A stretch of 64,000 nucleotides of DNA from Tetmemena sp. SeJ-2015 (taxonomy: Eukaryota > Ciliophora > Spirotrichea > Sporadotrichida > Oxytrichidae). The notes under the pieces are model-generated. The model made no database searches. It had not been told where the DNA came from and saw nothing but the letters and a program-made list of their open reading frames with translations. The DNA lies in assembly GCA_027382625.1 (NCBI GenBank), contig JAJKFJ010021942.1:91731-155730 (forward strand), given 5' to 3'. This document shows, piece by piece, positions 11,500-20,494 of the stretch. The translations under genes were made by a program, and so were the position numbers. The first letter of the stretch is position 1; each line of letters opens with the position of its first letter.

Positions 11500-11887
11500 A
11501 CGGGTTTCAGGCAAATGAATCTCAAAGTTTATACTATAGCCTATTAAAAATAAACTTAAATAAGCTCCTTCTCCAACACAAGTATACTATAAGCAGCTTA
11601 GTTCATTAAAATTTTACAAGCGGTAGCAAAATATTCTTTATAAGAGTCTTGAAATAATAAATTATCTATATTTATACCCCTTATAAAATTATGGATTTCT
11701 TATAAGAAGTGATGGTGATAAAGTTATTTAAAAATTTGAGAGAGTTGAGAAAATTCAAATAAGCAACTGTAGTTGCGCGATAAGAAGAGTATTAGCTTCT
11801 GGATTGAAAGAATCTATCAATATTTTGTTAGATTTGAATTATCACAAACACTCGCATCATTCTTACTGTTTCACTCTTCTCATTAAA

Positions 11888-14657
11888 ATGGAAAACAGTC
11901 TCAACTTGCTAAAACAGCAGCCAAATTAATTGGCTACCTAAAATTTACCACTCTCCTAAATGCCAGCCACCCGCTAGATAGATCTTATAGAGGTGGATGA
12001 GTTCATTAGTAAGCTAACTGGGCAATCGTAATTTAGAGAGACTTCCTCACGCTTGATGAGAGCTCTGCAAAATTAAAGTGCTCACTAGTTCAATTAACTC
12101 TAAAATCAACTTTATTTGCAAATAAAATATTTACAATGAAAATTATAAGTCATTAAAATTTTAGAATTGAATTTATCAAGTTTTGTATTTTTCTGGTATT
12201 TATTATTTGCTGGGGCACCACTCGCCAACATCTATATCTGTAACTTTTTATAATCCTAGGAATTTGTGAATACCTCTACACTAGCAAATGAAATGAAATA
12301 AGATTCTAATCTTCCAAAAATAAGCCTGCATCCTGATAATTTACTACGAGACTTGCAAGATTAAGAGTTCTTGAAAAAAAAAGGAGCAAATAGAATTGAC
12401 GAAAACCTCCTCTCACTCACGAAGAGAAGAAGAAGATGACATCTTTCTCAAAAATAACTAAAATTAGTACTCTCACCATCTATAACTCTTATCTTTTGAT
12501 CACTCCTCAAAGCGCAAACATATATAATCATTATATTAAATCCCATTCAAATTAATTTAAAGATGCTTAAGTTCACGACATTAAAGCGAAAGAGATTCCC
12601 TAAAAGCAAAATTTGCAAGAAAAGTCAGAGTATTAATTATCATCGGATTTAAAATAGAATTTTGCGCAAAAGAATTTCAAACACCAATAGCACTTATACA
12701 ACTAATCTTTATAATAAACCTAAGATTAAACTTTTCCTCAAAGAGAAATCTAGAAAGGCCATTCACTCATCGAAATAATAAGATATTCTCTATTTAAAAA
12801 CAGCCTCCCTATTCCATCCCTCACAAAGATAAATATAATGGTTGGTCAATAATTTAAATTTATATTTGTATATAGAACCTGAGACTCTGAAAAGACTTGC
12901 TTAAAATGATTAAGAGGATAGTATTGACTCCTATACAAAGGAAAATAAAGATAACGATGCTCAAAGTTATATCATTAAAAGGGAAGATGGTTCCTTGCAA
13001 AGATCTCAGAAAAGCTTGGGCGAGATCTGTTTAAAATTTTTAAACAAATTTGGCGCCAAAACGCTAGACAAGATCATCAACTTAGAGTTCTGCGTCCAGA
13101 CTCTGTAGATTGAAAGAAGAAGGATCTATGACATCGTTAATATTCTTGCTTAGTTAAAAATAGGTTTTGAATTACTTTCATATTCTTGAGAGCTTTGAAG
13201 TGATTCAAAGGGAATCAAAAAATGTTTACAAGCTGCAGCCACCATAAACAATCAAATATAGGATCAAGGCCTTGGAGGTAAGTTCTTCAGCCCAGAGTAT
13301 ATATTTGATTAAGCCGAGGATGACCAATCACCGGTTTGATATAGCGAGAGAATAAGTACTAAATTTTAAATTGTATAGGACAGAGCGAGATTAAATTCAA
13401 TCAATAATCAGAATGAGATGACTATCGAAGAGCCTGACCACTTTTAATCAGAGTTATTAAGAGACCTTAAAACTTAAAATATTTTCGCGCCTTCTCTAAA
13501 CTTAAACTCCTAGTTTGAGGACGAGGAAGAAGAGTCTTTGCAATCTCAGCGAACTGCAAAACAGGGACAACATCATGATTCTAAGAAGATCAAGAAGCAG
13601 AAGTCTTTGGGAATGCTGACCCTTATTTTCATCCAGCTCTTTTTAAAGAAAGGTATCGCCATGTCCCTAGAAGAGGCTGCTGAGAATATCTTCGAGGAAA
13701 CTGAAGACGGAAGAAGACTCTTCAGATCTAAGGTAAGACAAAGCATTCGTTGTTTAATTTTGAGTTTAGAGTCGAAGACTGTATGACATTGCGAATGTTT
13801 TGAAGTCCCTTGGTGTGATTAAAAAGGTAAAAAACAACTGCAATAAGAATGTTTTCTAATGGGTTGGCTCAGAGGGGTTTACTCTTGAACTAAAGCTAAA
13901 CAAAGAGAAGGAATTCAAGCAACCAAATAGAGTATCTGTTAATCCTGCTGTAATAACTATTTAGTCAGCTTATACTTTATAGAAGTCCTAGAGTGATCAT
14001 CAAAATAAGCAAGCACTGTAAAGAACCAAAGCAAAGAACTCGAAAATAAATGAAGAGGAGGAATAATCTACTCTCAAGCAGGTCTTGAAAACTAGAGGAA
14101 ATGTGAGCTTCTATAATCTTTCTGAATCCAAGATACCAAAAAGAGTAAAAGAGAGTATAGAGGACTCAAGAGCTCCTATTCTCTAATAGAAAGTTCAGAA
14201 TAGCGCGCAAGTATTCAATAGAATGAATCAAATCATTAAAATTAAGCCAACAGTCTAGACTATCAGAGAAAATTAAGAGACTAGATTAAATCAGACTCAG
14301 AGCTTTCAACCAACTTAGCTCAGATCTATCTCCATAAACTTTAACAGACCTAGATACCTCACTTCTTAAGCTTAGCCTGCAGTCGCAAGATAGAGAAGCG
14401 ATACTCAAAACGACTTGAATCTCTACACTCGGACACCCAGTTTGGATAATAAGTAAAGCCGCTCGTCTTCTGGAGTTCCAAGAGCATCCTTCTCAGATTA
14501 AGTGCTAACATAACCCTCTAGTACTCAGCAGAGAGATATAATGTCTAATCATCTTAAAAACATCCCCTCAGTAAAAGCCTTTGAGCCCATATATTAAAGG
14601 AGTCTATAAATAAATAGAAATATATAAAGCAGCACTTCTTCTATAGCAAGAGTCTGA
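11888..14657 (+). CDS. Atypical E2F transcription factor with two DNA-binding domains
   Basis: Nuclear cell-cycle regulator of the E2F7/E2F8/DEL type. Two winged-helix E2F/DP domains are present. The first (about 13012-13277) has SLGEICLKFLNKFG and RRRIYDIVNIL. The second (about 13590-13900) has SLGMLTLIFIQLFL, then RRLYDIANVLKSLGVI and NVFQWVGSEGF. The 40-bp IES at 13140-13179 (9-bp pointer ATATTCTTG) falls inside the recognition-helix motif of the first domain. Introns at 13278-13378 and 13733-13769. N-terminal and C-terminal parts are Gln/Ser-rich and low in conservation; the N-terminal start at 11888 and the segment 12140-12260 are tentative. After TGA 14655-14657 both other frames stay open to about 14.9 kb, so the C-terminus may extend. 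No DP-type or pocket-binding motif seen. Confidence 0.83.
13140..13179 (+). other. IES in E2F DNA-binding domain (40 bp, pointer ATATTCTTG)
   Basis: Nine-base pointer. Excision gives RRRIYDIVNILESFEVIQRE. Confidence 0.93.
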
Positions 14658-15224
14658 GAGTAATGGTCTTCTAAGGAAAAGACTCTACTCCGATTCTTAG
14701 CAGAATGGAGCAGCTGAGTAGTTCTCACTCCTTCTTTAAAACATTAAAAGGTCAAGCTTTGGAATAAACAAGAGAGACACGAATAAAGAGGGCGCAATTA
14801 TAAGGAAATAAAATGACAATGTTCATTGCTCTTTCAAGGGAGAATAGAATGAGAAATCAGGAAGAAGTATGAAATTGAGAGACAAAGATGATAAGCTCTC
14901 AAGCTAATGATGCTATCAATTAAAGTGAGTTTTGTAGAGAAATTGTTTCACTTTGTGAATATGGAAGGAGGTTTTGCCTCTTTATCTAATTTAAATAAGC
15001 TTTTTGTCACCTTATCATATTCAAACCATTAATTTAAATGCAAGAGATTTAAATTTTGATAGATTCAATTTTAAAAAGAATCTTAATCTAGCTATATTTG
15101 AATTTCAAAATTTAAATTTCAACCTCCAGAATGAAATTGAGACCATAAGAGTACAAGCACACTTACCATGCTCTTTTGAATAATTCTTAGGGAAATGATT
15201 GATAAAATATAAAATAAAATTGAA
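14658..15224. other. E2F to RSPH3 interval
   Basis: 14658-14910 stays open in two frames after the E2F TGA (for example ILSRMEQLSSSHSFFKTLK) and may be an E2F C-terminal extension; an AGAGT repeat 8 bp apart sits at the stop. 14910-15224 is AT-rich with nothing visible. Confidence 0.35.
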
Positions 15225-18033
15225 ATGGAAGGAATTAATGGTAACGGAGCTGCTATGCAGGTACTGCTGCTTATGGCTTCTCAGCTCAGCCCCAACTGGT
15301 ATCGGGAGCTACGGGACCCTATCGCGATCCTTATAGAGAATACATGTAAGCTAGAATCCTCATCATGGCAACTTAATGTCTACATTTACCATTTATACTT
15401 CATTTAAGAATATCGATAACTGCTCTTTCTTCCCTATTGAGTCTTTTACTTGTCGCTTGCTCACTTTAAACTCGCTTATAGAAAAATTGCACCCCAAAAC
15501 ATAATGTACGATCGCAGAGTCGTAAGAGGCAACACTTTTGCAGCCCTGGTCATCCCAGTTAGTAAGTTTACTATTGTATTAAATGATCTTAGACATGCAG
15601 CCCGACCCAGCACTTATCGAAAAGCAAAAGGCTGAGCAGATGTACCGAAAATAGAGACTTGAACAGCACAGAGTAACTATTTAAGCAAGATTAATAAATT
15701 TAGAAACGCAAAGAGGAAGAGATGAGGCGCATGCAGATGATGCAGGAAGATGAATAGCGCCGCTAAATGATGGATCTGCAAGGCCAAAATCCATGGGAGG
15801 ACTTGAGTGATGTGGACAACATGATGGATGAAAATGAACTAGAGCCTGACTATTACATTGACAGACCTCCCTCACCAATTTATGTGCCCAACCCAGAAGG
15901 AGACAACAAGGCTATTCAGGTTGCTGATAAGGACCCTGACCTATTTGACTTTGATCTAGAGGTAGAGCCTATCCTTCAAGTTCTAGTTGGCAAAGCATTA
16001 GAACACGCTCAGATAGAGATTATTGAGGATCACGAGAGAGTGGAACTGAACAAGCACAAGAAAATGTTCCTGCAGATTAGAGAGGCTGAGCTCATGGAGA
16101 CACAGCGAATGGAAGCTGCTCGCAAGCGTAGAACTGAAGAAACTGAAAGGAGAAACCTCCAGCAAAGAACCGCTAAGAATCAGAGGATCTGGGCAGAGAG
16201 GAAAGTTGTTGCCAGAAATTTGAGCAAAGACTTCCTTATGCTCTTCAAGAGAGACACTCTCAAAGTAATCCACTAATTGTAGCATCAGTAAAGTCTTAAA
16301 GGCAATTCTTATTTACTAGTTGATCAAGGAATTTTACGCCGACCTAGAGAGCTCTCTATTGAATCGCATTTCATTCCTCAGCTCTACAACTAAGTCGAGT
16401 ATGACCTAATCAAGAAGAGAGAGCAAGTTGATAATTTAGACTCACTCCTAAACTACACCATGCGCAACAACTCAAAGCTGCATCGTGATGCTATGATCAA
16501 GGAATACAAGAGAAGAGAGGAGAAGAAGAAAGAGCAATTGAGACTCTAGCGAGAACGCGAAGAAGCCAAGAGAAAGAGAAAGGAGGATAGAGCAGCAGCT
16601 AGAGAGAGATTCAGAATCCAACAGCTCCTCGAGAAAATTCAACAGTAAATCATGGGAGCAGCCTCGCTTGAAGACTATAACCCTCAGGTCAAGATCTATG
16701 ACGTTAGAGACCCTAATGCAAAGAAGGACGGTATCTTCTTGATAGGAGGTTTCGTTGGAGAGCTGATTATCACTTTCACTTGTCTCCTAGATTATATCCT
16801 TGCTAATCCTCAGAATCAAAACTTTGCCTTCACCAATGAGGCAATTGAGGCTTACTTGAGAGATCTTCTTGTCCATGAGAACTTTGCTGATGGCATCTTG
16901 ACCTTGCACTTCAACAGAGACCCCACTATTAAGCCTCTGTCTGGAAGAGAGTCACAAAGAGAACAATGAGAAATATTTTTTGAATTTAATATAACACTCT
17001 GAGCCAGTTGAAGAGGAGAAGGTTGAAAGAGTAGAAATTGATGAGGACACATTCATGCGCTTCTGCTTGACAAAATCCAACATCACTGACTACGGTCTTT
17101 CTTTCTTCTTTGAAGTACTGAAGGATCTAGTGATCTCAAAGGACTTTATTGAAACTCTCTACAGAGTGATTGTAAAGGTTGTCCGCACCAAACTAAAGCC
17201 TATCACTCCTCTGCCTGAGATGCCTGTGCCAGATGCAGAAGGAAATGAGCCAAGTGAGGAAGAAAAGGCTTCAGTGTAAAAGAGAATCGAAGAAATCAGC
17301 AAGCAAAATGCAGAGAACGAAAAGTTCAATGAGGAGGTCACTAAGTTCCAATCCAAAATCAAGGTCTCTTACAGATAAGCATTCCATTTATGAACATGTG
17401 ATTATTAAAGCAGTTGATAATGCAACAAGAAACGACTGTGCTCTCATTAGAGTAAACAACTATAGAGAAGTTAGACCTGAAGACTTACACATCTCAGGAC
17501 TCCATGAAGGTCTTAATCAGTCCGTAGAGTCTCAAAATCTTTCAGGTATCGCTAAAGGATAAGCCGGAAAGACTTCTTAGAATTAAAGTTTCTTATGATT
17601 TTTTCTATACTTCAGCTCAAAACTCTCAAAGAGAGGCCCATCAATCTAATCTTGGATCAGACTTGAACGACCCCAACTCCTCTGCTTTGGATAACTTCTA
17701 ACTTGAAGATATTCCTCCTAAGATGATTCTAATAAACCCCTTCAATGAGGAGAGAGATATCAGTCTCATAGCCTACCACTCAGAAATTTATTTAAATTTT
17801 TATAAGAAGCACAGTATGCAGTAAGAAAGATGATAATAGAAGTTGCAAGGAGACATTTCAAAGAGCTAGAGAAGCTCAACCTAAATGCAGTACTGGCCCA
17901 CACAGCGCAAAAGTCAAAGCAATTAGATGAGAGGTTCGAAGATCACATTGTCAGAACCCAAAAGTTCGGCAGAGGTTGCTAACACAACGATAAAAACTTG
18001 CGCATCACTTGGAAAACTTTCCTCTAGCAATGA
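15225..18033 (+). CDS. RSPH3: Radial spoke protein 3 (RSPH3) with long C-terminal extension
   Basis: Axonemal radial spoke stalk protein that anchors the spoke to the doublet microtubule and binds PKA in other species. Core signature: PQNIMYDRRVVRGNTFA, then YIDRPPSPIYVP, LFDFDLEVEPILQVLVGKA and a long R/E-rich helix (AELMETQRMEAARKRRTEE). Six IESs (15330-15474, 16262-16297, 16962-16992, 17361-17376, 17572-17608, 17782-17804) and two 31-nt introns (15562-15592, 15673-15703) interrupt it; removing all gives one frame to TGA 18031-18033. The C-terminal 450 or so residues go beyond the usual RSPH3 end and contain acidic and helical segments (AVRKMIIEVARRHFKELEKL). They could be a ciliate-type extension or a fused partner. 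A 20-nt insert at 15240-15260 could be either an intron or an IES. Confidence 0.88.
15240..15260 (+). other. 20-nt insert in RSPH3, intron or IES (GGTA repeat)
   Basis: GGTA at 15240-15243 and 15260-15263. Both GT-AG splicing (15241-15260) and pointer excision give the same product, MEGINGTAAYGFSAQPQLV. Unlike the other inserts it is GC-rich. Confidence 0.6.
15330..15474 (+). other. IES in RSPH3 (145 bp, pointer CTTATAGA)
   Basis: Eight-base pointer; the longest IES placed. Excision joins YRDPYR to KIAPQNIMYDRRVV, the conserved RSPH3 motif. Confidence 0.93.
16262..16297 (+). other. IES in RSPH3 (36 bp, pointer AAAG)
   Basis: Excision joins FKRDTLKG to NSYLLVDQGILRRP in frame; the length is divisible by three, so evidence is weaker. 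Confidence 0.6.
16962..16992 (+). other. IES in RSPH3 (31 bp, pointer AACA)
   Basis: Excision corrects the frame and joins GRESQREH to SEPVEEEKVERVE. Confidence 0.85.
17361..17376 (+). other. Very short IES in RSPH3 (16 bp, pointer AAG)
   Basis: Excision joins KFQSKIK to HSIYEHVIIKAVD and corrects the frame; only a 3-bp pointer. Confidence 0.6.
17572..17608 (+). other. IES in RSPH3 (37 bp, pointer ACTTC)
   Basis: Excision joins GQAGKTS to AQNSQREAHQS and removes a TGA. Confidence 0.85.
17782..17804 (+). other. IES in RSPH3 (23 bp, pointer AGAA)
   Basis: Excision joins IAYHSE to AQYAVRKMIIEVARR and removes a TGA. Confidence 0.85.
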
Positions 18034-18249
18034 AAAGCCGTCTATAAATTGCAGAAGTATTAGGATATTTGCAAAATGTTTAAATAAAGATAAGTTAAGA
18101 CTGGATTTTATCTTTCTTTTCAATTTATTTCTCCCCTTCCTCTCAGTTTTATATTAAAGAGAAGTTTAATTGATATGCAAGATTTGATTTTATGTTTGCT
18201 TATTAGGAAGATAAAATAATTCTAGCCTTTGATTATTAAAAAGATATAA

Positions 18250-19710
18250 ATGCACAATATTTTGACTCAGCGATTAAGGAGGAGTGCCAATTTGGCACAG
18301 ATGATTACTCCCTCAGTTTAGAGCAGAACTGCTACAAGAAATTATTCCTACAATTTGAATTAGTAAGGTGATCAATAGCAGCAGATTTACTGGTCAAGGG
18401 AGCATCATGGCAAGAAGAATTTATATTTTGATATTGATTATTTAACAAAATTTCCTCTTCAATCTGAAATGGCATCAATTACTTTCCTTTGCATTTATAA
18501 TTTTAAATATAAACCATTGAGCATTTGGATTGGGACTAGGGTTGAATTAAGTGAGGAATAAGCCTGAGCAAAACTTATGCGCTCCTATAGATGAAAAGAA
18601 GGTAAGCTTACTATTTTGTATGAATTATTCTTCTCTAGAGAAATCTACTATCTACCAGAGTGTTCATAACTCAGTATCCCGCAAATGATCCTTGTGAAGA
18701 CAGATTCAACTTTACAATCCAAATTAACAACCAATTAAATACAATAAGTATTTATGAGCTTCAACTGCGTTTAGCTAAAAAATGTGGACGGGTTTTACTT
18801 GTCAGTGTTTGATGGTCATGGAGGGTGGTAAGTATCTGAATACGCTATGAAGTAGCTCCACATCTACTTAGAGCAAGAACTCAAAGGTGCAAAGACTGAT
18901 GACCAAATCAAGACCGCAATCAAGAAAGCGTATGATAGAGTGGAGAAGGATTGGATTGAAATGGCGAAGCCAGCATTCCAGATGGGTTTCCCAAAAACAG
19001 CCTACATGGGAAGTTGCGCCTTAGTGGGAATAGTCAAGGACAATAAACTCTATGTAGCAAATGCAGGCGACTCAAAGGGAGTGTTGCTAAGGAAAAGAAG
19101 ATGGCAGCTTAGAGGCAATTAATGTGAGCACTACATTTAATGCAAACAAGTCTTACGAACAGGAAAGACTAAGACAGTAATTCAAGGGAGACAAAGACAT
19201 TATAAGGTGCAAGAAAGTAGATCCATATAGCACAAAGGAAGTTTGCTATGTAAAGGGAGGACTAATGCCAACTAGAGCAATCGGAGATCTTCGTTTGAAG
19301 CACTAGGAATTCAATAAGCACATGAACCCTCCTGAACAAGGTTACAGAAATCCAATCCCTAATTTCTAAGGTCCTTACATCACTCACGAGCCTGAAATCA
19401 AGGTATATGAATTGACTAAGGATGACCGGTACCTTATCTTTGCTTCTGATGGGCTTTGGGATGAACTCTCCAGGAAAAAGGCTGCTTAAATTCTCTCAGG
19501 TGAGAATGGAGATGATCTCAAAGTTCTTGCCTCAAAATTAGATTTAATTTTGTGTTTCATAAATTACTAGAGGAGGCATTAGCTCATGCAGCCTAGACTA
19601 GTGGGAGAAGCAGAGATTTCATAGCTTAACTTCCTCCTAGTCCACAAAAGAGAAGCATATTGGACGACATTACTATCCTAATAGTCGACCTCAAGAATCA
19701 ATACAAGTGA
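18250..19710 (+). CDS. PP2C-family protein phosphatase, possibly mitochondrial
   Basis: Metal-dependent Ser/Thr phosphatase (PPM). Motifs after IES removal: ANDPCEDRF, FYLSVFDGHGGW (metal-binding DGHGG), GSCALVGIVKDNKLYVANAGDSKGVL, GGLMPTRAIGDLRLK, YLIFASDGLWDELS and a final DITILIVDLKNQ. The start is Arg/Ser-rich without acids (MHNILTQRLRRSANLAQM), like a mitochondrial presequence, so a pyruvate-dehydrogenase-phosphatase-like role is possible but unproved. Intron 18602-18638. IESs 18705-18759 (TTCAACT, joining RFN to CVQL just before DGHGG) and 19535-19560. The junction around 18360-18530 is unresolved. At about 19090-19100 an AAAA run forces a one-base frame shift between GVLLRK and EDGSLEAIN, probably an assembly error. 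Confidence 0.85.
18705..18759 (+). other. IES in PP2C (55 bp, pointer TTCAACT)
   Basis: Seven-base pointer. Excision joins PCEDRFN to CVQLKNVDGFYLSVFDG, restoring the catalytic-core frame. Confidence 0.92.
19535..19560 (+). other. IES in PP2C (26 bp, pointer AAATTA)
   Basis: Excision joins KVLASKL to LEEALAHAAQTSG and corrects the frame. Confidence 0.88.
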
Positions 19711-20023
19711 TTTTAATCTTATTTAAACCTAATTTACACATTTTATTTTTGGAATCATTCATTCACAACTGATTTGTAGTTTCCTATTTATAATCTTTAT
19801 TTTAAGGAACTAATATGTAGAGTATGTATGATGATGTCAATAATTTATTGCTAATTTGCTATATTGAATAATTTAGTCAGCCCTATTTAAAACCTAACTT
19901 TAAGTGAATTCTCAAGACCTAAATTATTCAACTTTAATATAATAAAAATAAATTGAATAGAGGAGTGAAGCTGAATAGATTTATTGAGTTTGGATATAAG
20001 CACCCTATACCTCATCCTCTTTC
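19711..20023. other. Interval between PP2C and the inverted importin-beta segment
   Basis: AT-rich; the 3' flanks of two convergent genes. No gene seen. Confidence 0.5.
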
Positions 20024-20380
20024 TCACATAGTAGGAAGTGCTCGCTTAATCTCTTCGTAGGCCCAGGCTGCGAGTTCTTTAGATTCTTAGTCTGGCTGAT
20101 TCTACATGTAATCTACCAGCTTAATCACAAAAGGATTCTACAACAAGACTTGGATTTAACTGCCCAAGCATGATGCTAAATCACCTGCCAATATAAAATT
20201 AAGGTATTTTCTTTCATTCGTCCATAAAGTTTAAATCACCTATCAGTCCAAGCACATCCTTGAAAGTTTTCTAAATTAAGTTTGAAAGGAAAAATAGTTA
20301 GCTTACTTAGTCTGGGTAGTATTTATCGTCAAGGATCTATGCTGCGAAAATCAGAATGGAATTGCAGTATCGAGCGAGAA
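20024..20380 (-). CDS. KPNB1: Importin-beta, inverted 3'-terminal MDS (scrambled gene)
   Basis: This minus-strand block encodes the C-terminus of the importin-beta whose remainder lies on the plus strand at 20495-23346. Read from 20380 downward: LARYCNSILIFAAQILDDKY, intron 20271-20306, then TFKDVLGLIGDLASCLGSQI (interrupted by a 55-bp IES with a 10-bp pointer, 20177-20231) and ELAAWAYEEIKRALPTM before TGA (20024-20026). This matches the last HEAT repeat of importin-beta (human GLIGDLCTAFG...LARWATKELRKL). Its outer end, TTCTCGCTC on the minus strand (20372-20380), is identical to the end of the plus-strand part at 23338-23346. Joining there gives SSSREVLARYCNSILIF in frame, so the gene needs an inversion to be read. 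Confidence 0.92.
20177..20231 (-). other. IES inside the inverted importin-beta MDS (55 bp, pointer AGGTGATTTA)
   Basis: Ten-base pointer. Excision joins VLGLIGDL to ASCLGSQ, the conserved last HEAT repeat. Confidence 0.93.
20372..20380 (-). other. Inversion pointer, minus copy (TTCTCGCTC)
   Basis: Nine bases identical, on the opposite strand, to 23338-23346. Marks where the inverted importin-beta MDS joins the plus-strand part. Confidence 0.9.
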
Positions 20381-20494
20381 ATTAAAATAAGCATAAAGAT
20401 GATTTAGAATCGAAGATCAATACGAGTAGAATATTAATTATTCCGCGATGGTTTGAATAATCATTAATTTATTACAAAATAAAGCTTTCCCAAA

